From positions 1-64,000 of the forward strand of contig JAEWGD010000036.1 in assembly GCA_023388515.1 (NCBI GenBank): a stretch of DNA of 64,000 nucleotides, in the 5' to 3' direction. The translations under genes and the position numbers were made by a program. This DNA is from Bacillota bacterium. Its GTDB lineage: Bacteria; Bacillota; Clostridia; Oscillospirales; Ruminococcaceae. Shown here piece by piece: positions 43,556-52,969 of this stretch. Positions within the stretch are counted from its first letter, which is position 1; every line of letters begins with the position of its first letter. The notes beneath the pieces were generated by a model that saw only the letters and a program-made list of their open reading frames with translations, did not search any database and had not been told where the DNA came from.

Positions 43556-44460
43556 GCTTTAACACTTCCTATAATCTCTTTTACACTTGCTATCCCATTT
43601 TTGTCAAGATAATCATTCATTCCATCTATAATATCAATCGGTGCAAAAGGGTTTGCAAACATAGCTGTACCGACCTGAACAGCACTTGCACCAGCCATCA
43701 TTAATTCTATTGCATCCTTAGCAGTAGTTACACCACCCATACCAACAACTGGTATCTTAACAGCATTAGCAACCTGCCAAACCATTCTTACAGCAATCGG
43801 GAAAACTGCTCCACCTGACAATCCACCAACATTATTCCTTAAAATAGGACGACCTGTTTTTATGTCAATTCGCATACCCAAAAGCGTATTTATAAGCGAT
43901 ACTGCATCAGCACCCTCAGCCTCAACAGAACGAGCAATACTAGCAATATCGGTAACATTTGGTGAAAGCTTAACTATAAGTGGCTTCGTTGTTGCCTTTC
44001 TTACAGCAGCCGTAATTCCAGCCGCACCATCACAAGAAACACCAAAGGCAACTCCACCCTCTTTTACATTCGGACATGAAATATTAAGCTCTATCATATG
44101 AACATCAGTTGCTTCAAGCTTTTCTGCTATCTGAACGCATTCCTCAACGGTTGAGCCAGCAATATTAGCGATAATCACAGTTTCCTTTTTCATAAGGTTT
44201 GGCAATTCAACTCTGATGAACTTATCAATTCCAGGATTTTGCAGCCCTACTGAATTAAGTATACCATTTGGCGTTTCAGCAATTCTAGGTGCAAGATTTC
44301 CAAGTCTTTTCTCAAGAGTAGTACCCTTTGTAGCAATTCCGCCAAGCCTAGAAAGCGGATAAAAACGCTCATATTCCCTACTATATCCGAAAGTTCCCGA
44401 TGCAGGGATAATCGGGTTTTTGAAGTCAACTCCTGCTATATTTACAGATAAGTCAGCCAT
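43549..44460 (-). CDS. pyrD: Dihydroorotate dehydrogenase B, catalytic subunit
   Basis: PyrD-B (303 residues) oxidises dihydroorotate to orotate with FMN, passing electrons to PyrK. Motifs are VNIAGVDFKNPIIPASGTFG at the start, HMIELNISCPNVKEGGVAFG with the catalytic cysteine region, IVKLSPNVTDIASIA and VVGMGGVTTAKDAIELMMAG for FMN phosphate. The frame extends upstream, but the ATG at 44460 follows an AAAGGAGG site and overlaps the pyrK stop in a TAATG arrangement. Confidence 0.95.
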   Translation of the reverse strand: MADLSVNIAGVDFKNPIIPASGTFGYSREYERFYPLSRLGGIATKGTTLEKRLGNLAPRIAETPNGILNSVGLQNPGIDKFIRVELPNLMKKETVIIANIAGSTVEECVQIAEKLEATDVHMIELNISCPNVKEGGVAFGVSCDGAAGITAAVRKATTKPLIVKLSPNVTDIASIARSVEAEGADAVSLINTLLGMRIDIKTGRPILRNNVGGLSGGAVFPIAVRMVWQVANAVKIPVVGMGGVTTAKDAIELMMAGASAVQVGTAMFANPFAPIDIIDGMNDYLDKNGIASVKEIIGSVKAW

Positions 44461-45230
44461 TACCAGATTACCTCCTTTGCATTGAATACAGGGCCATCTT
44501 GACAAACATGGGCATGGATTTCTTCGCCATTTCTCATTGCCTTGCATGAACAAACAAGACAAGCACCTACTCCACAACCCATTCTTTCCTCAAGAGAAAC
44601 CTGACATTCTATGTCATTTTCCATAGCAATTTCAGCAACTGCCTTTAGCATTGGCGTTGGACCACAAGCAAATATAACATCTGGCTTTTCAGCTTTTATT
44701 TCATCTAAAAGTGGCAATGTTACAAAGCCCTTAACACCCATGCTACCGTCATTTGTGCAAAGAATTGTCTTTGCTCCCATTTTCGAGAAGTCATCTTGCA
44801 GCATTACCATTGAGGAGCATCTGAAACCTGAAATAGCAACTGCCTTTTCCCCATATATTTCTGCAAGAGGAACCATCGGCGGAGTGCCAATGCCCCCTCC
44901 GACAAGTATAACCCTTTTAGCGTCCTCATTTATCCTAAAGCCTCGCCCAAGTGGGGCAGCCATATCAATCAAGTCACCAGAATTCAGCCTTGCAAGCTCT
45001 GCTGTACCCTCACCACGAACTTCAAATACAAAGCGAAGTGTTCCCTTTTCAGCATCAATTCCACAAATAGAAATAGGGCGACGTAGTGGAAATCCCTTTG
45101 GCAAAAGATGAACAAACTGTCCAGGCTGTGCAATCTTTGCAATTTCGGGACATAAAACAGTGTAGTCATATATTTGAGTTGCAATAGCAATCTTACTTAA
45201 TATACGGTACTCTCCCTGTGTATATCTCAT
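44460..45230 (-). CDS. pyrK: Dihydroorotate dehydrogenase B, electron transfer subunit
   Basis: PyrK (256 residues) carries FAD and a [2Fe-2S] cluster and passes electrons from PyrD to NAD. The FAD site (PLRRPISICGI), the NAD-binding ILVGGGIGTPPMVPLAE and the cluster cysteines (MGCGVGACLVCSC and HVCQDGPVF) are all present. The start is taken as the ATG at 45230, right after GGAGGAATT; the longer frame at 45245 overlaps that site. Confidence 0.95.
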   Translation of the reverse strand: MRYTQGEYRILSKIAIATQIYDYTVLCPEIAKIAQPGQFVHLLPKGFPLRRPISICGIDAEKGTLRFVFEVRGEGTAELARLNSGDLIDMAAPLGRGFRINEDAKRVILVGGGIGTPPMVPLAEIYGEKAVAISGFRCSSMVMLQDDFSKMGAKTILCTNDGSMGVKGFVTLPLLDEIKAEKPDVIFACGPTPMLKAVAEIAMENDIECQVSLEERMGCGVGACLVCSCKAMRNGEEIHAHVCQDGPVFNAKEVIW

Positions 45231-45251
45231 AATTCCTCCATTCAAATAGCG

Positions 45252-48200
45252 TTATATCTTTGTTATATCAATCAGTTCAACGTCTTTCATCGTTCTTTTA
45301 GTCAAAAGAACATTCGCAAGAGCCTTTGCAGTATCAATAGATGTCAAACTACATATTGAGCGTTCAACGGACTTACGTCGCATTTTAACACTATCTCTAG
45401 CAGGCAAACGTCCCTTTGCAGATGTTGAAATCATATAGTGAATTTTTCCACTCTCAAGAAGTGAAAGTGTATTCGGCTCACCGTCTGAAATCTTTTTAAC
45501 TAGATTTGTTGCAATCATATTTTTATTAAGCACACTCGCTGTACCACTTGTTCCATACAGTTCAAATCCCATTTGTGAGAATTTATCAGCAATTGATACC
45601 ATCTCTTGCTTATCACCATCACGAACGGATATAAGAACTCCACCCTCTCTCTTTAGGTCATATCCAGCACCGGCAAGTCCTTTAAGCAATGCGTCCTCAA
45701 AGTTTTTAGCAATACCCAAGCATTCACCAGTTGATTTCATCTCAGGTCCTAACATTGTATCAACATCTTGTAGCTTCTCAAAGCTGAAAACAGGAACTTT
45801 AACAGCAACATAATCACCAGAAGGATGTAGTCCACTTTCATAGCCTAATTCCTTTAGCGTTGAGCCAAGCATAATCTTTGTAGCTATATCCACCATTGGA
45901 ATTCCAGTTACCTTACTGATATATGGAACAGTCCTTGACGAACGTGGATTTACTTCAATTACATATACTTCATTATTGTACACAACATATTGAATATTAA
46001 CAAGTCCAATAATATTTAACTCAAGTGCCAAACGTCTTGTATATTCAATAATTGTATTTTGTATTCTCTGTGATAGAGTTTGTGCAGGATACACAGAAAT
46101 AGAGTCGCCCGAATGGACACCAGCACGTTCAATATGCTCCATAATTCCAGGAATAACAAAGTCAACCCCGTCACATATAGCGTCTACCTCAACCTCAATA
46201 CCCATCATATACTTATCAACAAGTACAGGATTCTCCAGCATATGCCTTGTAATAATACCCATATATTCAATTACATCATCTTTTGAATGAGCAATAATCA
46301 TATTCTGTCCACCCAAAACATATGACGGACGCAAAAGAACAGGATAACCAAGCTTTTCAGCAACTACAACAGCTTCCTCAGTAGTCATAACCGTAAAGCC
46401 TTCAGGGCGTGGTATTTGGCATTTTTCAAGCAATGCGTCAAAACGCTCTCTATCTTCTGCTGCGTCAATGCTTTCAGCAGATGTTCCCAAAATATTAACA
46501 CCCATATCCGATAAATGCTTTGTAAGCTTTATTGCTGTCTGTCCACCGAACTGCACCACAACACCGAACGGCTTTTCTGTTTCGATTATCGCCTCAACAT
46601 CTTCATTAGTAAGTGGGTCAAAGTAAAGTCTATCGCCCGTATCAAAGTCCGTTGAAACAGTTTCAGGGTTATTATTACAAATTACAGCCTCATAACCCGA
46701 CTCTTTCAAACTCCAAACGCAATGCACTGAGCAATAGTCGAATTCAATTCCCTGTCCAATTCTAATAGGACCTGAACCAAAAACAATAACCTTTTTCTTC
46801 CCTGTATCAGTCCTGTCAATAAACTGTCTAGCCTCATTCTCCTCATCAAACGTTGAGTAGAAATAAGGTGTTTCAGCCTTAAATTCGCCAGCACAAGTGT
46901 CAACCATCTTGAACACAGCTCTTTTTCTCGCAGGGCATTTCTGTCCTGACATACGCTCAATTGTGCTATCAAGATACCCATATTTCTTTGCAATATTATA
47001 CTTTTCAATCGTAAGCTCGCCGTCTGCAAGCCATTTTTCAAGTTCAACTAAATTAAGCAATTTATCCAAGAACCAATTATCAACCATTGTAATTTCATGT
47101 ATCTTATCAACCGAAACTCCACGTTTCAATGCCTCATAAATCTGGAACGCTCGCTCATCATCAACAGTGTTAAGCATTTCCAACAGCTCATCAACTGAAG
47201 ACTTTTCAAGTTTTTTAAGGTTCATTGAGTCTATTCCTAGCTCGATAGAACGAACAGCTTTCATCATAGCCTGTTCAAAACTTGTTCCAATTGACATAAT
47301 CTCCCCAGTAGCTTTCATCTGTGTGCCTAGTGTACGCTTTGCATAAACAAACTTATCAAACGCCCACTTAGGAAACTTTATAACAACATAGTCAATCGCA
47401 GGTTCAAAGCAAGCATATGTCTTGCCTGTAACCTGATTAATAATTTCATCAAGATTATAACCGATAGCAATTCTTGTTGTAACCTTAGCAATAGGATAAC
47501 CTGTTGCCTTTGACGCAAGTGCTGAAGAACGTGATACTCTTGGGTTTACCTCAATTACTGCATATTCAAAGCTAGTAGGATGTAATGCAAACTGACAGTT
47601 ACAGCCCCCCTCAACCTTTAGCTCAGAAATGATATTTATTGCAGCAGTTCTAAGCATTTGGAATTCCTTATTAGTTAGCGTAACCGTTGGAGCAATAACG
47701 ATACTATCACCTGTATGCACACCAACAGGGTCGAAGTTTTCCATTGAGCAAACAGTAATAACATTACCCTTATTGTCACGAATAACCTCAAACTCAATTT
47801 CTTTCCAACCACTTATACATTTCTCAACAAGAATTTGTGTAATCGGAGAAAGTCTTAATCCATTCTGTGCTATATCACGAAGTTCCTCTTCATTTTGAGC
47901 AATACCACCACCAGTTCCACCCATTGTAAAAGCAGGTCTAACAATTACTGGATAGTCAATAACCTCTACAAACTTAACAGCATCTTCTATGTTTTCAACA
48001 ACCTTTGATGGAATACATGGCTCACCAATCTTCTCCATAGTATCCTTAAAAGCCTGTCTATCCTCTGCCTTATGAATTGTAAGGGGATTTGCTCCTAAAA
48101 GCTTAACGTTATGTGCGTCAAGAAAGCCCTCCTTAGCAAGTTGCATAGAAAGCGTCAACCCTGTTTGTCCTCCAAGTGTAGAAAGCAAGCTATCAGGCTT

Positions 48201-48443
48201 TTCAATCTCAATTACACGCCTTACAACCTCAAGTGTAAGAGGCTCAATATAAATCTTATCAGCCATAGCCTTATCTGTCATAATTGTTGCTGGGTTTGAG
48301 TTTATAAGGACTACTTCAAGACCTTCCTCTTTCAAAGCACGACAAGCCTGTGTTCCTGCGTAATCAAATTCTGCTGCCTGTCCAATAATAATAGGACCTG
48401 AACCAATTACTAAAACTCTTTTTATATCACTTCTCAACGGCAT
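45252..48443 (-). CDS. carB: Carbamoyl-phosphate synthase, large subunit
   Basis: CarB (1063 residues, normal length) makes carbamoyl phosphate from ammonia, bicarbonate and two ATP. The two homologous ATP-grasp halves are visible: VLVIGSGPIIIGQAAEFDYA near residue 8 and VIVFGSGPIRIGQGIEFDYC near 550. The C-terminal allosteric MGS-like domain (ISVRDGDKQEMVSIADKFSQ) follows. The true start is the ATG at 48443, after GGAGGGG, directly after the carA stop; the longer reading frame upstream is spurious. Confidence 0.96.
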   Translation of the reverse strand: MPLRSDIKRVLVIGSGPIIIGQAAEFDYAGTQACRALKEEGLEVVLINSNPATIMTDKAMADKIYIEPLTLEVVRRVIEIEKPDSLLSTLGGQTGLTLSMQLAKEGFLDAHNVKLLGANPLTIHKAEDRQAFKDTMEKIGEPCIPSKVVENIEDAVKFVEVIDYPVIVRPAFTMGGTGGGIAQNEEELRDIAQNGLRLSPITQILVEKCISGWKEIEFEVIRDNKGNVITVCSMENFDPVGVHTGDSIVIAPTVTLTNKEFQMLRTAAINIISELKVEGGCNCQFALHPTSFEYAVIEVNPRVSRSSALASKATGYPIAKVTTRIAIGYNLDEIINQVTGKTYACFEPAIDYVVIKFPKWAFDKFVYAKRTLGTQMKATGEIMSIGTSFEQAMMKAVRSIELGIDSMNLKKLEKSSVDELLEMLNTVDDERAFQIYEALKRGVSVDKIHEITMVDNWFLDKLLNLVELEKWLADGELTIEKYNIAKKYGYLDSTIERMSGQKCPARKRAVFKMVDTCAGEFKAETPYFYSTFDEENEARQFIDRTDTGKKKVIVFGSGPIRIGQGIEFDYCSVHCVWSLKESGYEAVICNNNPETVSTDFDTGDRLYFDPLTNEDVEAIIETEKPFGVVVQFGGQTAIKLTKHLSDMGVNILGTSAESIDAAEDRERFDALLEKCQIPRPEGFTVMTTEEAVVVAEKLGYPVLLRPSYVLGGQNMIIAHSKDDVIEYMGIITRHMLENPVLVDKYMMGIEVEVDAICDGVDFVIPGIMEHIERAGVHSGDSISVYPAQTLSQRIQNTIIEYTRRLALELNIIGLVNIQYVVYNNEVYVIEVNPRSSRTVPYISKVTGIPMVDIATKIMLGSTLKELGYESGLHPSGDYVAVKVPVFSFEKLQDVDTMLGPEMKSTGECLGIAKNFEDALLKGLAGAGYDLKREGGVLISVRDGDKQEMVSIADKFSQMGFELYGTSGTASVLNKNMIATNLVKKISDGEPNTLSLLESGKIHYMISTSAKGRLPARDSVKMRRKSVERSICSLTSIDTAKALANVLLTKRTMKDVELIDITKI

Positions 48444-48444
48444 A

Positions 48445-49557
48445 TTATTGTCCCCTCCTATCAGCAACAATCTCAATAAATTCATCAAATAGATACGCTG
48501 TATCCAGTGGTCCACTATGTGCTTCTGGATGGAACTGCACTGTAAATGCGTTGATTTTTTTGTAGCGTATACCCTCACAGGTTCTATCATTCGCATTTAT
48601 ATGTGATATTTCTCCAACGCTTTCATCAATGCTATCGCTAACAACTGCATAACCATGATTTTGACAGGTAACAAAAGTCCTATCTTTCCTAAAATCTATA
48701 ACAGGCTGATTTGCACCCCTATGTCCATATTTCAACTTTTCTGTTCGCCCACCATTAGCAAGAGCAAAAAGCTGATGCCCCAAGCATATTCCAAATATAG
48801 GTATGTCAAGCTTTGATATTTCCTTGAGATTTTCTATAATAGTAGCATTTTCAGATGGGTCACCAGGTCCATTTGAAAGCATGATGCCATCAGGATTAGT
48901 CTTCTTAATCTCCTCAGCAGAAGTTTCAGCTGGCACAACGATTACCTCACAGCCACGCCAAATAAGTTCCTCTCTGATATTACGCTTATACCCAAAATCA
49001 AACAGCACTACTTTATACTTGCTGTCTGCATTTTTATATGAATACTGCTCTGTACAAGTTACATTTTTAATTGCATTAACAATGGCATATTCATTAATTT
49101 GCTTTAATAGCTCGTCCTTTTTTTCATATACATTTTCAGTCGTGATAACACCATTCATTACGCCCGCTTCACGAATTGTTCTCGTAAGACTTCTCGTATC
49201 AATTGAATGAATCCCCACAACATTATTCTTAATTAAAAAATCATTAATATTACCCTCTGAGCGAAAATTTGACGGAGCATTACACCACTCACGAACAATG
49301 TATCCATTAACATATGATTTGCTAGATTCGCTATCTTCCTCATTTTGCCCATAGTTTCCTATTAGAGGGAATGTCTGTGTTACTATCTGCCCATAATAAC
49401 TTGGGTCAGTAATGGTTTCCTGATAACCTGTCATACCCGTTGTAAATACAACCTCACCGAATACCGTTCCTTTTTTACCAAATGACTGCCCCTCGAAAAT
49501 CTTACCATCAGCCAAAAGCAGATATGCCTTTTCACCAATATTAAACAATGCCATCAT
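48445..49557 (-). CDS. carA: Carbamoyl-phosphate synthase, small (glutaminase) subunit
   Basis: CarA (370 residues) releases ammonia from glutamine for CarB. The nucleophile elbow FGICLGHQLFALANGG and the histidine-glutamate pair AFTVQFHPEAHSG are present, with the N-terminal CPSase_sm domain (GKIFEGQSFGKKGTVFGEVV). Two adjacent ATG codons could start it (49557 or 49554). It overlaps nothing and ends 1 base before carB. Confidence 0.95.
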   Translation of the reverse strand: MMALFNIGEKAYLLLADGKIFEGQSFGKKGTVFGEVVFTTGMTGYQETITDPSYYGQIVTQTFPLIGNYGQNEEDSESSKSYVNGYIVREWCNAPSNFRSEGNINDFLIKNNVVGIHSIDTRSLTRTIREAGVMNGVITTENVYEKKDELLKQINEYAIVNAIKNVTCTEQYSYKNADSKYKVVLFDFGYKRNIREELIWRGCEVIVVPAETSAEEIKKTNPDGIMLSNGPGDPSENATIIENLKEISKLDIPIFGICLGHQLFALANGGRTEKLKYGHRGANQPVIDFRKDRTFVTCQNHGYAVVSDSIDESVGEISHINANDRTCEGIRYKKINAFTVQFHPEAHSGPLDTAYLFDEFIEIVADRRGQ

Positions 49558-49636
49558 ATCATCCTTTCATATATCAACTACCATTAGTAAATTGTAATCT
49601 TTTTTATACACCTTTAAGCAAATGCTATCCCAGCAT

Positions 49637-50560
49637 TTATTTGATTTTTATATATGAAGTAATGTCGTCCCTCATTCTTATCGCTTCTTCTCTTGCAGCC
49701 TTAGCGAAATCAACCTCTGCACAGCCTGTATTTTTATACGCACACATAATCGCTCTTGATGAATTCACTATTGCACCCAAACCATTTTCATCGAATGCAC
49801 CAGCAATTCCCTCTGCTCCACCACCCTGCGCCCCATATCCAGGAACTAGAAATAGTGTGTGCGGAAGCCTTTGCCTAAGCTCTGAAAGCTGTTCAGGATA
49901 TGTTGCACCAACAACTGCACCAACTGAAGAATAGCCATATTTACCAATTTGCTCCTTGCCCCAGTTTTCACACATATCGCCCATAATTGCATAAACAGGC
50001 GTTCCATCAATAAGCCTATCTTGTAATTCACCACTTGACTTATTTGATGTTTTAACCAGAACGAATATTCCCTTATCACTTTCCTTGCAAATTTTCAGCA
50101 ACGGTTCTATTCCGTCTGTTCCAAGGTATCCATTAACTGTCAAGGCATCAGCACCGAATGGCTCACAAACATTATCACCAACCTCAACCGTCCCCAAATG
50201 TGCAGCTGCATAAGCGTCCATCGTAGCACCTATATCATTTCTCTTTCCATCTGTAATAACGAACATTCCCTTTAGTTTTGCATATCTAATTGTTGTTTCA
50301 AGAGCCTTTATCCCATGATGTCCATACATTTCATAATAAGCTGCCTGTGGTTTTATCGCTGGAACTATATCACATATTTCGTCAATTATCGCTTGATTGA
50401 ACTTGCAAATTGCCTTTGCAGCTGCTTTCAAGCTTGTACCATCGTCATCAATATACCTTTTCTGTATAAACTGTGGCACATAATCAAGCAACGGATCAAG
50501 ACCTACCACCGTTGGATTTTTAGTTTCAATTATTTTTTCTATCAATCTGTCAAAAGACAT
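49637..50560 (-). CDS. pyrF: Orotidine 5'-phosphate decarboxylase (type 2)
   Basis: PyrF (307 residues) converts OMP to UMP. It is the longer 'type 2' form: PTVVGLDPLLDYVPQF at the start, FVITDGKRNDIGATMDAYAA with the catalytic Asp-Lys-Asp-like network (DGKRND) and LVPGYGAQGGGAEGIAGAFD at the phosphate site. It sits in the operon between pyrC and carA. Confidence 0.94.
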   Translation of the reverse strand: MSFDRLIEKIIETKNPTVVGLDPLLDYVPQFIQKRYIDDDGTSLKAAAKAICKFNQAIIDEICDIVPAIKPQAAYYEMYGHHGIKALETTIRYAKLKGMFVITDGKRNDIGATMDAYAAAHLGTVEVGDNVCEPFGADALTVNGYLGTDGIEPLLKICKESDKGIFVLVKTSNKSSGELQDRLIDGTPVYAIMGDMCENWGKEQIGKYGYSSVGAVVGATYPEQLSELRQRLPHTLFLVPGYGAQGGGAEGIAGAFDENGLGAIVNSSRAIMCAYKNTGCAEVDFAKAAREEAIRMRDDITSYIKIK

Positions 50561-50594
50561 TTATAAGCACTCCTTTGTGTGTTTGATATATATT

Positions 50595-51866
50595 TTATAA
50601 GATTGAATAAACAAGCTTTCCTTCTGAAATTGTCGCAACGGGCTTTCCTTTTAGTTTCATACCCTTGAACACAGTATTTTTCGACTTAGATACAAGCTTT
50701 TCTGGTTCAACAGTCCACTCCCTATCCAAATCCACAATAGCAATATTTGCTTTGCAACCCTCTTTAAGCTTAACCGTTGGCAAGCCTAGCAAGCGTCTTG
50801 GATTAATCGACATCAGCTCAACTATTCTATCAAGCGATAACATTCCAGTATGATAAAAGGCTGTGAGCGTGGCTGAAAGTGATGTTTCAAGCCCTACTAC
50901 ACCGTTTGGAGCAGTCATAAAGTCAGCCTTATCCTCTTTTGAATGTGGTGCATGGTCGGTAACTATACAGTCAATAGTATCATCAAGAATAGCTGTATAA
51001 ATCGCCTCCATATCGTTTTCCTCACGCAAAGGTGGATTCATTCTATAATCTGCATCCTTTGATAGCAGTTTTTTATGTGTAAGCATAAAATAATGGGGAC
51101 AGGTTTCACAGCTCACTTTAACGCCCATTTCCTTTGCAGATTTAATAAATTCGACACTACCCTCTGTACTAACATGAGCAATATGAATTCTTGATTTAAC
51201 TGCATTGGCAAGAGCGATTTCCCTTGCTGTGATACTATCCTCCGAAGCTCTGTCCATACCCTCAACGCCTAATTGTTCAGATATGAAACCTTTATTCATT
51301 ATGCCATTCCCTATAATATCCAAGTCCTCGCAATGAGAAATCACAAGCAATTTATTCTTGTTCGACTTCTCTAAAGCCTGACGCATAAGTTCAGCATTTT
51401 TAACAGGGCGACCATCATCAGAAACAGCGACAACGCCAGCCTCCTTTAGCATATCAAAATCACAAAGCTCGTCGCCATTCATTCCACTTGTGATACAGCC
51501 GACAGGATACACCTCAACACCCGTATCCTTTGCCTTGTCTATTATATACTTAACTGTTTCAGCATTGTCGATAGTTGGGTTTGTGTTCGGCATACAAGCA
51601 ACACCAGTAAACCCGCCAGCCAACGCTGAATTTGCACCAGTTAGAATGTCCTCTTTATATGTGTAGCCTGGGTCACGAAAATGAACGTGCATATCGAAAA
51701 GTGATGGTATAGCAACCAAACCACTGCCATCTATAATAGTATCAGCAGTTCTATTGATTTCGCTTGCTATTTCGACAATTTTCCCACCATCAATAAATAT
51801 ATCACTAATTTTATCCACTCCAACATCTACTGCATGGATATTTTTAATCAAAATTGAGTTAGACAT
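50595..51866 (-). CDS. pyrC: Dihydroorotase
   Basis: PyrC (423 residues, type I) cyclises carbamoyl aspartate to dihydroorotate. The metal motif FDMHVHFRDPGY is near residue 60, RIHIAHVSTEGS and VSCETCPHYFMLTH hold further metal histidines, and IVTDHAPHSKEDK supplies the catalytic aspartate. pyrC follows pyrR closely. pyrB (aspartate carbamoyltransferase) is not next to it and is absent from this window. Confidence 0.95.
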   Translation of the reverse strand: MSNSILIKNIHAVDVGVDKISDIFIDGGKIVEIASEINRTADTIIDGSGLVAIPSLFDMHVHFRDPGYTYKEDILTGANSALAGGFTGVACMPNTNPTIDNAETVKYIIDKAKDTGVEVYPVGCITSGMNGDELCDFDMLKEAGVVAVSDDGRPVKNAELMRQALEKSNKNKLLVISHCEDLDIIGNGIMNKGFISEQLGVEGMDRASEDSITAREIALANAVKSRIHIAHVSTEGSVEFIKSAKEMGVKVSCETCPHYFMLTHKKLLSKDADYRMNPPLREENDMEAIYTAILDDTIDCIVTDHAPHSKEDKADFMTAPNGVVGLETSLSATLTAFYHTGMLSLDRIVELMSINPRRLLGLPTVKLKEGCKANIAIVDLDREWTVEPEKLVSKSKNTVFKGMKLKGKPVATISEGKLVYSIL

Positions 51867-51892
51867 ATTTTTTCTCCTTTCATAATATTTAT

Positions 51893-52423
51893 CTAAGAAT
51901 TGCTGTATATACCAGCATTATCCACACCGTCAACTTCCTTAACCAAAACCTTAACCGTTTCTTCTCGTGAAGTTGGCACATTTTTTCCTACATAATCGGG
52001 ACGCATCGGCAGTTCTCTATGTCCTCTATCAATCAACACAGCAAGCTGAATGGACTTAGGTCTACCTCTTTCTATGAGGGCATCAAGAGCAGCTCTCGTA
52101 CTTCTTCCCGTATAAATCACATCATCAACAATAACTACATTTTTATCCTTTATATCGAATTTAATATTAGTTTTATCGTCTTCAGTTGCATTTTTCTCAT
52201 CATCTCGATAAAGCGTTATATCCAAAGCACCGACATTAACCTTAACGCTTTCCAGTTCAAAAATCTTTTCAGCAATTCTATTAGCCAGATGCACACCTCT
52301 TGAAAGAACTCCAATTATGCAAAGCGAATTCGCACCCTTATTCCGTTCAAGTATTTCATATGTTATCCTAGCCACAGCACGTTTCATAGTACTTTCGTCC
52401 ATGATTACAGTTTTTTGTTTCAA
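51893..52423 (-). CDS. pyrR: Pyrimidine operon attenuation protein PyrR / uracil phosphoribosyltransferase
   Basis: PyrR (176 residues) binds the pyr leader RNA when UMP/UTP is high and promotes termination; it also has uracil phosphoribosyltransferase activity. The PRPP loop VVIVDDVIYTGRSTRAALDA and the N terminus MKQKTVIMDESTMKRAVARI, followed by ITYEI, fit the family. The start is TTG with a GGTGG-type site; the next ATG (codon 8) is later than usual for PyrR. It is the first gene of the operon, right after its own binding site. Confidence 0.95.
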   Translation of the reverse strand: MKQKTVIMDESTMKRAVARITYEILERNKGANSLCIIGVLSRGVHLANRIAEKIFELESVKVNVGALDITLYRDDEKNATEDDKTNIKFDIKDKNVVIVDDVIYTGRSTRAALDALIERGRPKSIQLAVLIDRGHRELPMRPDYVGKNVPTSREETVKVLVKEVDGVDNAGIYSNS

Positions 52424-52435
52424 CCTACCACCACC

Positions 52436-52566
52436 TTACAAATACAAAAACGCTTATCCGTCAATTGACAGATAAGCGTAAATCGGCTTATAGCTATACT
52501 TATGGCTATGAACTTCAAAAGCATTACCTTGTCAACCTCACGGGATTAACTTAAAGGGTTTTTGTT
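52436..52566 (-). promoter_or_regulatory. PyrR-binding attenuator leader
   Basis: On the minus strand, the leader contains the PyrR anti-antiterminator motif TTAATCCCGTGAGGTTGACA, then AGG (52524-52550 region), an antiterminator stretch, and a terminator hairpin CGCTTATC...GATAAGCG (52451-52478) followed by TTTTT. This is the classical three-structure attenuator of Firmicutes pyr operons. Confidence 0.9.
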
Positions 52567-52572
52567 TCTATT

Positions 52573-52601
52573 ATTATACCACAACAAAACAACTTTGTCT
52601 A
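52573..52601 (-). promoter_or_regulatory. Promoter of the pyr operon
   Basis: On the minus strand, TAGACA (52596-52601) and TATAAT (52573-52578) with a 17-base spacer place the start of transcription just before the PyrR leader. Confidence 0.7.
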
Positions 52602-52668
52602 GTTATTTTTGAAATTTCTTTTCTTTTTTACAACCTCATGTTGTATATTTAACTCCCATCAATTACAT

Positions 52669-52697
52669 TTGACTTTTTGTAACCGAAATGTTACAAT
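52669..52697 (+). promoter_or_regulatory. Promoter of the tandem micro-ORF unit, with palindrome in the spacer
   Basis: TTGACT (52669-52674) and TACAAT (52692-52697) have a 17-base spacer. Within the spacer and the -10 lies the palindrome TGTAAC-N6-GTTACA (52678-52695), well placed for a repressor. A second palindrome TACAAC-N5-GTTGTA (52629-52645) lies upstream, between this promoter and the divergent pyr promoter. Confidence 0.7.
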
Positions 52698-52759
52698 AAC
52701 ATTAGTTCAGTAACCCATTTGTAATAACTCTGGGCAATAAATATAGGAGGTAAACAATT

Positions 52760-52816
52760 ATGTGTTTCTCACAACTTTACGATATGATTTGTAGCTACTT
52801 CAAATCATGCAGATAG
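52760..52816 (+). CDS. 18-residue amphipathic peptide, copy 1
   Basis: The frame encodes MCFSQLYDMICSYFKSCR and ends in TAG. AGGAGG lies 9 bases before the ATG. Cysteines are at 2, 11 and 17. On a helical wheel, residues 3, 6, 7, 10, 13, 14 and 17 form a hydrophobic face and 4, 8, 12, 15 and 16 a polar face, so a membrane- or protein-binding amphipathic helix is plausible. There is no signal peptide. I recognise no family. The strong ribosome site and repetition argue that it is translated. Confidence 0.65.
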   Translation: MCFSQLYDMICSYFKSCR

Positions 52817-52864
52817 TAACTAGCTTAACATAAGTTTTTAAACTAATATAGGAGGTAAACAATT

Positions 52865-52921
52865 ATGTGTTTCTCACAACTTTACGATATGATTTGTAGT
52901 TTCTTCAAATCATGCAGATAG
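52865..52921 (+). CDS. 18-residue amphipathic peptide, copy 2 (Tyr13 to Phe)
   Basis: The product is MCFSQLYDMICSFFKSCR. Compared with copy 1 there are two base changes: AGC to AGT (silent, Ser12) and TAC to TTC (Tyr13 to Phe, conservative). The ribosome site and the spacing are identical to copy 1. The hairpin arms are unchanged; both substitutions fall in its loop. Confidence 0.65.
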   Translation: MCFSQLYDMICSFFKSCR

Positions 52922-52969
52922 TAACTAGCTTAACATAAGATTTTAAACTAATATAGGAGGTAAACAATT

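Noticed and set aside
44611..45111. 166-codon plus-strand frame opposite pyrK
   Set aside because: Shadow of pyrK, which has all expected FAD, NAD and iron-sulfur motifs.
48444..48596. 51-codon N-terminal extension of carB
   Set aside because: It overlaps the end of carA in another frame; GGAGGGG and the normal CarB N terminus place the start at 48443.
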